Shown piece by piece: positions 35,898-48,521 of a stretch of 64,000 nt of DNA. The stretch covers positions 434,001 through 498,000 of the forward strand of contig JBAJFG010000004.1 of the NCBI GenBank assembly GCA_037903475.1, given 5' to 3'. The translations under genes were made by a program, and so were the position numbers. Each line of letters starts with the position of its first letter. Within the stretch, counting starts at the first letter, position 1. Below the pieces are notes generated by a model, which did no database searches, had not been told where the DNA came from, and was given only the letters and a program-made list of their open reading frames with translations. This stretch comes from Ancylostoma caninum. Taxonomy: Eukaryota; Nematoda; Chromadorea; Rhabditida; Ancylostomatidae.

Positions 35898-38800
35898 ATG
35901 TTCGGTGCGTTTTGCTCATATCCACTTTTAGCATCTGTTTGGGGTTAACATTTGTTGTTGTGAAATGGGACGAGCTTCTCCTCGTTTTCGAAGATTTGCG
36001 TGGTTTACACAATCAGCCTTTTAGTAGTAATTTCTCCAGGTGTGCCAAAATCATCAGCACGCATGTTCTGCCATTTTATATTTTTGCGTTCCAAGATGTT
36101 CACTATGAAATATGTTTCACTTTGGCGGCTTTCATTGAAACGTTTAATCATGTACTCTTTTTGAAAGGCTTCATCGGAGTTTTCAAAATGCCACATGTGC
36201 AACGACAAAAAAATTCAATGTGGAACTGCTTTTTTCGATGGCTTTAGGACCATGGTTTGTCTGGAGAAAACAATACTTTGCTACGTCACATGACCGCTCC
36301 TATCGTCCATTATGCAGGACTAGGATGATCAGTGACAAATGCCAAAACTAGAATAGTTTAGAAAAAACAAACCAGTAATCATGGAAATTTCTATGGCATC
36401 ACTTTTTTGCATCCACTCCTTTGTCATGATAGAACTTGTTTTACACACTTTTTTCCACCCATCATGTTTTACCATACATGAACCGAACGGGAGTGTTCCG
36501 AAACTATTTACCTTAACTCTGCGCAAAATTGATTGAGGCATTCGTGAAATTATGCTCGGAATCCTAGGATTGTAAAAATTGAGACAAATGGTCCGATATC
36601 GCATCGTGTTTTCCTAGTGACAAGCCAAGCATGTAAAAGTCGTTTTGCTTGAAGTGCCCAGAAGAGTAGATTCCATCTCTCGCATTTGTCTGGATTTTTA
36701 GACGTGCTCCTTTTTTTCACAGTGTCACATTCAGAGCCTATTCCCGACGATGAGGATAATGCATGTGAGGGAGTTGCTGACGAAATTGACGCCATCAATG
36801 ACGAAACATTTGGAGATGATCTGCAGGGTTCCATCAACAGCGAACTAGAGGATTACGCTGCCCAGGTGCATCACTGCTCCTATTTTTTCCTTCGTTTTGA
36901 ACTCTTACTGCTTATATAATTACTACAGACTGCGTGTTTACGGCTTGATGATGGAGCACCATGGGATACTCCGGGCTGTTCGAAAGCCCCTGCACCTGAT
37001 GCGTCCAATGTTCCGATACCTGATTTTGACATGTTCGGCAGTTCATCTTTCTCGAGTTTTGGCAGCGAAACAATGGTTTGTTTCCTCCTATTAAAGATGC
37101 TCTTTACTTTTCACCTTATTCTACAGCGCAGTTGTAGAACTATTGTTGTTTGAGATTGTCCATCAACCAGTTGTTTCTCACGAATGTCGAAAATGTTGGT
37201 TCTTCAAACACTATTTTTGAATTTACTACCCTCAGAGCCTGTCAGAAACAGGTGTAGAAGTGGGAGAAATGATTGGTCGCACTGCGCTTTGATATCCTGC
37301 AATTTCACTCATTAAAAGTTACGCAGATGGTCATGTCAGTCATGAAGCAGTGGTAGACACCAATTTTGCCAAGGAAATTTATAAAAGAGACTTCCAATTC
37401 TGCAAGTTATTAAAGTGCCAGGTCAGAGAACATTTCTTCCTCTTGGTTTTATTGTCTCCCACGATTCCTCCTAAAGTTGGATTGCATTCATCTCCTTCAT
37501 GTTTTTTTTTTCAAACACACTTATATAATTGCTACTTTAACCTCAGAGTTTTCTTCATCTCTGAGGGTAAAGTAGCTGCGATCAATATCTACCGGACGTA
37601 TTTCTCTCATTGGTCAGCATCTACTGTTATTAAAACTAGTGAAATCTGTATGGCTCTTGAAGAAGTCTTCCTTTTATTTTGTTGATGTTGATCTCTTGGA
37701 GTGAATCCACACAAAAAATATTTTGTTCAGGCTAAACTGGACTCGCTATGGAGCCAAAGGTCGCACAACCTCTATGAGCTGTGGGAGGAACAAAAGGGTG
37801 CCGTTAGTTCTCGCCCGAGTGCTGTGAACCAGGCGCAACAGGCAGTGGGAATCTTCTAATCTCATTTGAACATGTATTTACTGTCTCGTCAGTTCGTTGC
37901 TCCTTCTTTTTCAGAACCATGTGTCCACCAGTCGTTTAAATGTTACGCCAAATGCTTATTCTATATTAAATGAGGTTTCGCAAACATTCAATCACGACAT
38001 TGGTTCGAGTCCTTTCGCACCGACACGTTCTTCTGTTTTACCTCCAATGCCTCATGGATCCACGGTACAATCACATTCTCTTTGTTTAATTTAACGTCCG
38101 TTCACACTATGTCCCGAGCAAATTTTCACTGGAACCCGATCATTTCTTATTTTCTTATAAACCTTTCACTTTCAGTTGGAAGATCTGGAACGACAACATC
38201 TACAAAGTGCTGCACCTATTCCTAGCAACTTCCCTGTTAGCCAAATTAAATCAGCAGCTGTGAACGCTACTGACCTTGAACGTCGATTCATTGAAGAAGC
38301 AGCGGCTGTGTCATCGACTGCTAAAGGTCAAATACCACATTGCGTGCCACAACAAACGTCTTTTCCATCCTTGCCATCACCTCAAACTCATACTCATCCC
38401 AGAATGGTATGTTTTGCCTATGCCTCGGCGTTACGGTTTATAACTGTCTATTGGAAACGACTCGTTTTAGGCGCCCAATATGACTCCTAATTTTGGAAAT
38501 TTCCCGCCTCCGATGCCTCTGCCGCCGTTACTTCCCCCAGTACATCCACTAATGCTACCCCTTGTGCCGATTTGGCTTGAACACCTTGCTGGACGAACTC
38601 CTTGTCTTCCACGTGGCTGTCCGCCTATTCCTCCACTTCTGCGAATGGTGTTTGATACGGTAAAGGTGAGAGAGTTCAACTTATGGTGACTTGATTGTTT
38701 TTGCTTTTTTTTCAGAAAAGTGAACGTGCTCAAACGGTCTGAATAATATTTGGAAAAAAGAGTAGCATCTGGGAAGTTTTACTTTCAGGACCCAGTACTT

Positions 38801-41800
38801 GTTATGGAAATGCTTAGGGCAGCTCCTGGTGCTCCAGCCCCTCCTCCTTTTCCATTCCCTGCGCAAGGATTTGACCGAAGAACGACTGTGAGTCAACACC
38901 ATTCCAATTTTTCTGAAATGAACTATAGTTAGAGAAAGGAGTCCTCGTCTCAGATGTTCTTGTAAATTTTCAATAGCGTTTTTGTTTGAAGGTATTTTCA
39001 ACATTTTACATGTTTCGCTTTTAATATGTTGTTTAGTGGCAGCGAAAAGCACCGGGCATGCCTTCGGGCCGCACCATCGAAGACCTTGCATTTGATCAGT
39101 TTGCTGGCTATATGTCATGCAAGGAAAGGGAATGGTTGGTGAAAATTCAAATCTTGCAATGCCAAGGAACAGGCGTGCCATATGACGACGACTATTACTA
39201 TACGGTCGGATCATTATTGCATATAATAAACATTCTATTTTTGAAAATATTCGGTCATTCCGTATATTGCATTACTGAGATAAATTTTCAGATGTGGAGA
39301 GAGAAGCAAATAGCCTTAGGCTGGAAGCCGAAGAAGGTTAGCACAGCACAAGAGTCAGTCGCCGAGAAAGGAGCGAAGGTAATCTTTATCATCTCATTTA
39401 CCGTCATCTCAATGCAGTAAGAAGGATTTTGCAGGATCATGAACAGAGAAGGCGTCGTATCAACGGTTCTAGACATGATCCAGGGAAAGAACCTAAAGAA
39501 ATTGTTCCCTTAAATGTAAAGTTCGCTGGTTCTCTCGGTTTGCCGTCCAAGTCTTCCACAAACAATCCAAGACACGTACGTGTTTCTTTTTTTCTTCTAA
39601 GGCCATTATTCTTTGAATCCACTCTTTTTAGCTTATAAGTGTGGAACCGAGTACTGAAAATCCAGAGGATGATGCAGCACAGCGTGCTGGAAAACAGCGG
39701 AAGCTGAGAACGCTGCTGCTTCGATTGGAATCGGCCTTTTCTCTTCTGATTGAATGTCAGGACAGACGCGTCAAAATGCGTGCTACTGGACAAAATAGGC
39801 AAGGATTATTAGCAGGAACTTCTTCAGTTGCACCATCTTACATTTTACATGTAATCCGCCATTGTTTGCTGTATTAGCTAGTGGTCTTGGAGTTGAATGC
39901 AATCCTAAAGACGTGCGTCCATCTGACTGACGCATCTAGCATAAATCAGTGCGACGCGTGTAAAACTGTCCGAATCTGTGAAGTCTCCCATTGTCACGGA
40001 TCACGAGAAAAAACATCAAGTTCATTTTTCGGATGCTAGACGTCTATTCAAGACGTATATTCACTTTTCTGTGCGAATACAGATCGATAGGGAAGTTTCT
40101 ATACGTATAACCACTACCATATTACATCGAAAATTATTACAAACAATTGTAGCCCTTAGGGTCACCATCTCTATAAAAGTCACTTGGACTATTGAATATT
40201 TGCTCTGGAGGTTATTCCCATAAAGTGTTGTGGTGAACATTGGTAAACATTCCGAGCTGGTTCCCTCCATATCTAAACGATTCCTGTTTATGACAGAATA
40301 GATGGTAAATCATGGCTTTCTTTCGTGTTTACGTGGGAAACTTCAAAAGGGATGTGTTTTTTGACGTCACCATTGTGACCATTTTCCAACATCAGTGGAC
40401 AAACGTACTATTCCACTTTGCGTAGTAAGGAATTCCCTACAAATAGGTCATGCGAAGGAAAAGGGAAGTACAGGATTACCCGGTTAGCTTTTATCAACGT
40501 TGCCCCTTCTCTTTGTTCTCACTGGGTTACTAGTTTCTTTTTTTTTGCAGTGAGACGCTGTTGTCAGAGATTTCCTGCCGCGTTGACACCGTATTCAGAG
40601 AACTGATGACAGAAGATCTTGTGAAGATCCTCCAAGTTTGTCAATTTTTCATCAATTTCACCCTTAAAGTGGTTATATTTTTTATTGTGCTCGTTCCGTT
40701 TCAGCTGGGAAAGGGACGTTCAGTCGTAGCTCGTACAATCTCTGTTGGATGTCCCAAAGATGTGATTCGTACCGTCATGGCGCTATTCTCCGTCATGAGT
40801 TCATGTCCCAAGAAGTGTCTCGATGATGTGCGTCGACGTGCAGATATTTCTTTCTTCTTTAGAGGAACCAATGTTTATTTTCTGCAGATCAGCAATGATC
40901 TTGTTCCAACTATATTCGATGGTTTGATGACACTGAACAGGGAGCAGCTCATGACTCTTTCTTCGACGTTATGTGTTGATTCTATTAAAGAAAATCTTCT
41001 GAACAAGAACGTTGTGAGTCTTTTTTTTTCTAAAGTTAAATCGTTTATTGTCATTTTCGAAATCGGAGATAGTTCTCTATCTTTCTTAGTTATTATACAG
41101 CAATAGTCTTCAAAATAAAAACCATAGTGTTGAATATGCGAGCTGTGCTGTTATATCGACACTTAAAGTTGTGTAAATTAGTTACTGCTTTCGCTATCTT
41201 CAGCCATTATAGTTCTGTCGGGATGCCTTGCTGACGCTGTTGTTCGCTTGCGCCAAACGGAAGGCAATTTCTCAGGGCATTGTACGCTGGTTGTGCGGTC
41301 CGCCAGAAAATATCGATTTTGTCAACGGCTGGTGAGCGATTAGCGGTTATTCTTAATGAATTCATTTCTTTATAGATTTCGCAGTTAGTTGAGAATGTGT
41401 TATATGAAACGGAAGAAAGTCTATCCAGTACTATTCTTATTCTGACAGCTTTCTTCTTTCATGTTTTCGAGACAATACTCGTAGCGTTAACCGTAGAGGC
41501 GTTCCTTTTTTACAAATCTGCCCAATTTCCTTGCTGATCTCTTCTCTGGCACCCTATATTCCCAAGTTTCCCCCAGTTGTCTCTGTTTATCCGCCATCAA
41601 TTAAGTAGGGGTAATTATTCCTTTTTCTGTAAAACACTGGAAAATCCACCTGGTGAAGACTATCGATTATCAGTTTCTCTTCCGTTTTCTTTTTGATGTC
41701 TATTTCAACGAACTCTATCCGCACAGATCAATTTGTCGAATTTGAATGTTATTCTGATTTTTTTCCGCAAAACTCAAATGTCTCGCTACAAAAGGTTCAT

Positions 41801-42600
41801 TCACTTCCTGTAGAATAACATACAGCAGCTTCGCCCTTTTCAACTTTGTATCAACGGTTTCGCATCATTATGAGAAATTTTCATCGGAATATGATTGTAG
41901 AACCCAGTGTTGTGTCTTATACAGGAGATTACTGCAACGGTTATTCGTAACGGTAACTAAGGGAAAACGAGGTTTAAAAGCATGCTCTGAACAGAAATTT
42001 GATCCGTTTCATTATTCCGGTCATCAAAATGTGTGTGCCCGCTCAACTCTAGCTTAGCACGCACATAAAAGCGGTATCGAGCGTTACCTTAGTTCTTTTT
42101 TTTCTCAAGCATAATTGTGGCACGCGGGCTACAATGGTATATATTCACTGCAAAGGTTGCGAAAACTAGGTTGACCTCCTAATCCTAGCTAAGGTAAGGA
42201 GCGGCATCAGTTTGAAATATCTGCCACATTCGCTCCACGTCTTGGCGCGCTCAGCGCCCAGTGCAGTAGCATGGCGGATATTCTCACGCCCATAGATGCC
42301 CTGCAGTAGCTCACAAGAAGTTCCAAGAACGACACCCTCGTAAAGGGATCACATATAATTTTGTGTTCAACATCTTGCGACGATTAACAGAAGAATAAAG
42401 GAGGTTAAAACCATGTAAATTAGGTTAAAACCATGAAGTCAGATAAGAGAATAGTTTTCTCTCTATTTTTCACTGTTCATTCATCGTTGAAAATGATTTT
42501 AAAGGTCCTCGACGCTGTTGAAATGGCGCGAGCTTTTACCACACTTGCTGGATTCGGATGTGCAGATGCTAGCAGAATGGTTGCTTCTTCTTTGCAGTGA
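35898..42600 (+). CDS. patr-1: PAT1/PATL1 family mRNA-decapping co-factor
   Basis: Pat1 proteins bridge the deadenylated mRNA-bound LSM1-7 ring and the decapping/repression machinery in P-bodies. The model has exons 35898-35904, 36723-36865, 36929-37075, 37731-37844, 37915-38064, 38176-38406, 38471-38665, 38715-38735, 38789-38887, 39037-39204, 39292-39378, 39435-39575, 39632-39870, 40551-40635, 40705-40827, 40888-41013, 41213-41281 and 42505-42600, giving about 746 residues; human PATL1 is of similar length. Key motifs: acidic N-terminus with DEIDAINDETFGDD; a Pro-rich middle (about 265-368, PPPMPLPPLLPP); the signature GRTIEDLAFDQFAGYMSCKE (about 380-400); and the helical C-terminal domain (RKLRTLLLRLESAFSLL; TISVGCPKDVIRTVMALFS). 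Core exons are secure. The 7-base first coding exon, the 39870 donor and the last two exons are inferred from phase and are less certain. Confidence 0.88.
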
Positions 42601-43325
42601 TGCACATTTCCATTCACTCGCCAAATTACTTGCAAATTCTCTTATTGCTTGTAAATAAGCTTCCTAGAATATCTGAGATAAATGCTTCCTTATCCTTCAG
42701 ACCTTATTCCATAAGCGTGCAGTCTGGATGCAGTCTCCTTCGTATTTTTTCTCATGTGTCCTTAGCATTTCTATTCTTACCGTGCTATTTTTCATGTTGT
42801 CCGCTACATTAGATGCTAGCAAGGAGGCTGTGTTTTCGTCTTTCCTGTCGAGCCGACTGCGTCATTCTCATTTAGTAGGGTGCTCAATGTTTGGATTTTT
42901 CAAGTTCTAACCCACCGAGTTTTAGTCTAAGTCATCACTAATATAATGAAAGTATTGTCGCATTATGTGCTCGGATTATCTTCAATTTCGATTCAGATGT
43001 TGTTTGGCCTTTGAAAACGTTGAAGTTGGCCTTTGAAAGGCACACTCACACGTATCTCTCACAAACCGGTCAATTTGTTTTGCTCTCGCAAGCTAGCGTT
43101 TCCATTTCTTTGACGACATCACTGCGGTTACTAGTATGCGCGTATGATTGGTGTTCTATTTGTGTTCATGTGACTTGAAGTCAGACTAACATATTTTCTT
43201 GGAACTATGAATACTGAGGTTGTTGTTGTTGTTCAACTGTTTGTGCTGGTTTTATACCAGTTACTGGTATTGCTTCGTCACTGTGAACGTTGGCCATAAC
43301 TCATTCTATTTTGTGCTAGTCAGAG
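42601..43325. other. Intergenic stretch between patr-1 and the subunit-k-like gene
   Basis: 725 bases without a recognised feature. The spacing is larger than usual for a nematode operon. No polyadenylation signal could be assigned confidently to patr-1. Confidence 0.4.
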
Positions 43326-43611
43326 ATGGCTGACGCTATTCGAGGATTTTGGCAGCAGATCGTCACTACCAAGCGGTTATACCTTAACCCACACGAGCAC
43401 TTCGGTCGTGCTAATATCTGCAGAGCAGCGCTCGCCAGCTATGTAGGGATCTATTTCTTGTTCAAGTGGAACCAGAAGAGAAAGGTAAGCGGTCATTTTT
43501 TTCTTTTGAAGATGTCCTGAAAGCTTCTTTTAGGCGAGAAATCTTCGAGCTCTTCAAGCAGCAGAACGTCCAAATGTGTTGAACGATGCATTGTCCCGTG
43601 CAGGACACTAG
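43326..43611 (+). CDS. Small single-pass membrane protein, ATP synthase subunit k (DAPIT)-like
   Basis: Two exons (43326-43484, 43534-43611) encode 78 residues. The centre, HFGRANICRAALASYVGIYF (25-44), resembles the GRAN...ATYASI core of the DAPIT/USMG5 family, short inner-membrane subunits of mitochondrial F1Fo ATP synthase that help link dimers. A single hydrophobic segment spans about residues 31-48, followed by KWNQKRK, a positive-inside flank. No cleavable signal is evident. The N-terminal 25 residues and the tail (RALQAAERPNVLNDALSRAG) are longer than in vertebrate subunit k. The start follows GTCAG-AG, a possible trans-splice site, and AATAAA occurs 55 bases after the stop. The gene model is firm; the family call is a moderate-confidence match on the core, and another small mitochondrial membrane subunit is possible. 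Confidence 0.7.
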
Positions 43612-43666
43612 GAGGAGCAGTAGTGGTAGCGAAAATTTTTGGACTAAATCTAGTTGATTTGCGCTA

Positions 43667-43672
43667 AATAAA
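43667..43672 (+). terminator. Polyadenylation signal of the subunit-k-like gene
   Basis: AATAAA 55 bases downstream of the stop codon at 43609-43611. Confidence 0.75.
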
Positions 43673-44749
43673 AATTCTGGAGGAAGCGTTACTGCATTCA
43701 CACTACCATTAACAGGGATTTCTTCACTCACAAGTTCTACGCAAAGTATGCATATGCTTAGTCGATTGGCTGCCTCCCTCTGACGACTGTGTTCCTACTT
43801 CCACGGTCCACAAAGAAGCGTTGAACCCCCTAATTTCGCCTGTGCCTGATTCTTGCAGTACTAACTACGGAAATCTTAACGGTAGTGCGTTGGTATCATA
43901 AAAATTCCACAACACTTAGGTACACTATAATTGTCCAGGATCAACTTTTCCGGAGAAAAAAGTCACAGCAGATGTACTGACTCTGCGTTGGCCTGCACAC
44001 ACCAGCAATTGGAACCGTATGTTAATTCGAGTCCAATTTTTGAATGGGAGTGAGATGGAGTGTTTTCTGAGTGCTGTTGTTTGGTTGATATTCGCTCACT
44101 GCTTGACTGCTATTCGTTGTCCGTGTAGGGATCGAACAGTACATCAAATAGCAACCGAACAGCGCTCAACCACACTATTCCCGTCCGGTTTGAGAATTTG
44201 AGTCGAAATGATATGCGTCTTCAATTGCTGGAGCACTAGGAACCATTGCTTAAAGGTCCAGCCAAAGAACATAGTTCTTCCGTGCGTGTTGAAGACGACA
44301 AGCTTATTGCTAGATGATACAGAAGATATGGGAAACTCGCAACCGCCGAGGTCCTTCTTTCCAATACAACTCCGCCGCAATGCCAGAGAGCGAGGGGGCG
44401 AGCATTTTCTTTAGGGATTGAAATGCGGTACGGAACCGAACTATGTCTTTCGTCAACGCCGTTGCATAGATGTGTCTACGTTTAGTGAAAAATTTTCCAC
44501 TCATATCGTTTTCTAGTGACACAACCAGCTGGTTTTCTGATAGGACTAGGTTTAAGGAGTAAGATACAGAAAGGGTGTGCGGAATTTTCCGTTTTCCGTT
44601 TTCCGCCCTTTTTGGTCTTCCGTTTTACGTTGTACGGGTTTTTGGCCCGAAAAACGGAAAATCATGGAGGGAGAGGGATCGTTGTTTTCTGCTATTTCCC
44701 TATACTGAAGAGCGTTCACGTGTTGCGATGCACAATGTATCATACATAT
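43673..44749. other. Gene-free stretch with a hAT-like end fragment
   Basis: 44575-44665 carries GTGTGCGGAATTTTCCGTTT and repeated CCGTTTTCCG words, closely related in inverted orientation to 46755-46874. It looks like a lone terminus of a hAT-style element. No gene is recognised. Confidence 0.4.
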
Positions 44750-45898
44750 CAGGGCTGTGCGTTAGAAAAACTTCAGATTTGATTAGTCCGTTAATTCGTT
44801 ACGTTAGGCCAGAAATGGCCGTTACGCGTTAATTCGTTAATTCGTTAGAAGACGGATTTGTGAGTATCTTGATAAGTTTCGTCAGCTGTAACAAGCAGTC
44901 AAGATCCCTGACTGATATTCAGAGCAAATAAGCTGTAGATTCAACAAAAAATTGAAGCAAATGCCAACATTGGTTACTTCTGGCACTGAAAAAAAATGGT
45001 ATAGCAAGATAAAGAGGTTTAAAAATAATAGTTTCTCAGATTCAAAAATGATAGTTTCTCTTCAATGCATACAGAAAACAAACACAGACAATGGCCAGAC
45101 GACTGAAAAAAAGACAAGTGATAGAGATGTTTTCGGTTAGGAGTTGCGTTTTGCCTCACAATTTTCGCAATAAATCTTTGGCAGAAGGGACGAATGAGAA
45201 CTCTTAAGATCTTAGGCTTCATAGAGAAGATGAGAGACTCAAAGCAGGAGGCGCGCAAGCGTACCTCAAAATCCTAGTATAAGAATTTTATGCTGCAAAA
45301 AGAGGAGTTTTTCTTCTCCAAATTTCTACAGTCAAGCTGGTTCTTGAATCCGACATAAACCTGCCGCTGAGAAGAGATACTCGCACTCATTCGCCGGCGC
45401 GGAAAGGTATTTATGTGCCAACATTTTGATAAGAGGGAATTTCGTAGTGTCAATATCGCTGCTCTATTATTCAGAAGGATCAATCGAGAATGATAGCTTA
45501 TGCGCAAGGTATTCGTCTACTTCCTTGAACAGTTGCAGGTTCATGAAAGTTCTCATTCGTGTTTCTATCCTCGACAATTATACAGCTAGTACACCTGCCG
45601 GCTTTAGTTCATGAAAACTAACAATAAGATGAAAAGATGTCCATGGAAGCAGATTTTTCTTCGGGTGCCTTACTGCAGATCATTTTACACAATCGTAGTG
45701 GTTATGCGTATCATCTGCTGTATATTACGAGAAAGTTGTGTAGCGCGAGAAAAGTACGCATTTGAGATACTATTTGGCCTCCTAACGAAATCGATTCTAA
45801 CGGATTTTTGGGGTTTTTTGTTAATTCGTTACGTTAGGCCAAAAATGGCCGTTACGCGTTAGTGCGTTAATTCGTTACGTTAGTAACGCACAGCCCTG
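44750..45898. mobile_element. hAT-like non-autonomous element with subterminal repeats
   Basis: The 1149-bp element starts CAGGGCTGTGCGTTA and ends with the inverted copy. It is flanked by ATACATAT (44742-44749) and ATACATAC (45899-45906), an 8-bp duplication with one mismatch. The motif TTAATTCGTTACGTTAGGCC, followed by a short spacer and GGCCGTTACGCGTTA, appears near both ends (44790-44850 and 45820-45885), both in the same orientation. Clustered short subterminal motifs are typical transposase-binding sites in hAT elements. The interior has no recognisable transposase. Confidence 0.82.
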
Positions 45899-45906
45899 AT
45901 ACATAC

Positions 45907-47380
45907 GATACGTGAGTTCACAATGAGGAAGCAAAATTTGACCTCCAGACGCCATTTACGAAATTCGGAACTATTTTGTTTGACTTTTTTTGTCTCAGCT
46001 GTAGTGTAAATGTCACATTGCAATTTTGCTGGTCTTCATCATTGCTCCAAATATGCCATACAAGTGCCCTGTTCTCCTCAAATTTCTAAAAAAAGAAAAC
46101 GAGGTTCCATAGAAATGTGGGATGAATTGACATAAAATTTCAATGAAACTGTGACGTACCATGCTAAAAGCACCAAGCATTCTTGCAAAAAAAAAACGCA
46201 AGATGTAGGCTTCTTTCCAACCCAACAAAAGCGTAAGGCTACATCGTACTTGTCGCTGTTTTAATCAGACGATTATCCCCACCTCCACACTGGCGCCGTT
46301 AGCGCCTGATCTCTTGCTCATTGTTCAGGATGTGTGTTTCACGTTCCCCACACGCTGTTCTTCTCCTCTTTCCTCTGTCGCTAACTTGCTCCAAGGGGTC
46401 CTTTATGAAGAACATGATCCTCCTCAGATTCCGAACGTATAAACTACCATGCCTTTTGTCTGAATTTTTGCAGAATAGGTGTGCTCCAAAGTAAAGCAGG
46501 GAAGTCGCACTTTTCACACTTCGCAGGTTCTCTCCAACGAAACATTCAGTGAGAAAGATGCTTATTGATTGTATAACTCTGATAATCTCTCGTAACTAGT
46601 TGAAGAAAAATACTCCTCGATCTACCTATATTCTAGGAGTTTAGTGAGCACCATCAATATGTAGACTTGAAGTTACTTAATTACTTCAAAGTCACCACTT
46701 ATGCTCATCAAGAAGATACCTAGGAAATCCAATGTTGAAGAGGATTTTTGATCACAAACCTATGCTTGGGCGAAATTTTCCGTTTTCCTTTTTACGCTTT
46801 CCGTTTTCCGCCCATTTTTGGCCTTCCATTTTACGTTTTACGGGATTTGAAATTTTATTCGCACACGCCTGATGGGAAGTGACTTTCCATCTAGACGTCT
46901 TCGACAAGTCCTACGTGAAATTCTCAGCATAGGGTTGGGCGTTGCTGGCGTGAGGAAGATTTTGGCGCTCAAGTGCAACTCCTGACCAAGTTCTTGAATA
47001 GGAGTGACTTGGTTGTGTACAGTCGCGGCCAAAAAGATATGATCAGTGCCATGTTGAAGACGTAACTTTTCATCATAGCTTATCTTGGGATTGTGCTATT
47101 CGGACAAAATTTTAGAATGTGATGAGGGTCGAAGTATTCTTTCTTTGCGCTGCATAACACTGACGCAACCTGCTTTCAAACAGAACTATCGCGTTCCAAG
47201 TCCGAATTCACAACTTTCATCAACATGATGACTCCTCGTTTGTATCGCCTCATTTCGATTCGCAGAGGAGTTATTCTAAATCTCCTTTTTAGTGAATAAT
47301 TTGCTGCCATAATCATGTCCTGTAGTTTTCCTCTGTAAATGAAAAAGTGCGATTACCAAAAAGCCCAAAAAAGTGTGAAA
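45907..47380. other. Gene-free stretch with transposon ends
   Basis: 46755-46874, read on the minus strand, starts CAGGCGTGTGCGAATAAAAT and is built of GGAAAACGGAAA words; it is a solo hAT-like end related to 44575-44665. 47022-47046 (CAGTCGCGGCCAAAAAGATA) resembles a Tc1 terminal repeat without a visible partner. Confidence 0.45.
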
Positions 47381-47383
47381 AAA

Positions 47384-48521
47384 GAGTTCTCATTATTCTC
47401 GAACAAAAGACAACCGTTCCAACGGAGGATATTCCTATGATATCCACTACTGACAACTATTCTGACATTGAAATAGGAACTGTAACGCAGTCAGTGTCAT
47501 TGAGACACAACAACAGAGATTTTTTGGTAAATTCTACCACTTACTTTAGTCCTCGCATTTGAAAAGCAAAGGAAAGTGCAGCAATGACATTTGACGGAAA
47601 GAAGAGCCCATTGCGTCTTTGATCTGCATCACCTCTTCATTTTTCTCAGAAGGTGGTAGTGAAGATACTGGATGAAGTCAAAAGAAGCCAGGAAAATTGA
47701 TGTTCAGGCTTAGTAAAGCTACAAGAATTGATTTTCTGCCCAGATAAGCCGCTGTTAGGAAGCACCCAAAGAGCTTCAATAGATATCCAAATTTCGTCTG
47801 GATAGCTCAATGCAGAGGTGAGATATAACAAAAAATTGTCTTGCGAGAATGATGCTGATCATATCTTTTTATCCGCGACCATATAAATTGAGGTCATTTC
47901 CTTTCTCGTTTAGTAGCCTCCAGTGCTCAACTCCTTGAACGCTGCACAAAACATACAGAAGAAGTTAGTTTTGTATTGGCTTGGTTTTTCCGGTTTAGCG
48001 CTGCTGTTCCGGTGGTAGCCTTACACCTACAAGCAGTAGCTCACACTTTAAAGACTCGTATTCAGTTAATGGATTACTTGAATCAAAAGAACTTTGAATT
48101 TGCTCAGGAGTTCAAAGATTCACTTGACTCTCCTATCCTTGCCCGCCTGAGTGAAAGAGTTTTCATTATTCTCGAACAAAAGACAACCGTTCCAACGGAG
48201 GATATTCCTATGATATCCACTACTGACAACTATCTAACATCCGCGACCATATAAATTGAGGTCATTTCCTTTCTCGTTTAGTAGCCTCCAGTGCTCAACT
48301 CCTTGAACGCTGCACAAAACATACAGAAGAAGTTAGTTTTGTATTGGCTTGGTTTTTCCGGTCTAGCGCTGCTGTTCCGGTGGTAGCCTTACACCTACAA
48401 GCAGTAGCTCACACTCCAAAGACTCGTATTCAGTTAATGGATTACTTGAATCAAAAGAACTTTGAATTTGCTCAGGAGTTCAAAGATTCACTTGACTCTC
48501 CTATCCTTGCCCGCCTGAGTG
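47384..48521. repeat. Recent duplication: blocks A and B present twice
   Basis: Block A (47384-47461) recurs at about 48154-48234, and block B (47871-48153) recurs at 48239-48521. B1 and B2 differ at about three positions in 283. The order is A1, 410-bp spacer, B1, A2, B2, so the second A-B unit lacks the spacer. Both B copies keep an open frame (from 47976 and 48344, ATG) with identical residues such as RIQLMDYLNQKNFEFAQEF. A preceding TTTTTCCGG(T/C)(T/C)TAG could be a splice acceptor. I do not recognise the protein family, so a gene is not claimed. Confidence 0.85.

Noticed and set aside
38681..39214. 177-residue minus-strand open frame
   Set aside because: It is antisense to three patr-1 exons, whose plus-strand translation carries the PAT1 signature.
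40561..41106. 181-residue plus-strand open frame
   Set aside because: It reads through two short introns of patr-1 that happen to lack stops; the family sequence requires their removal.
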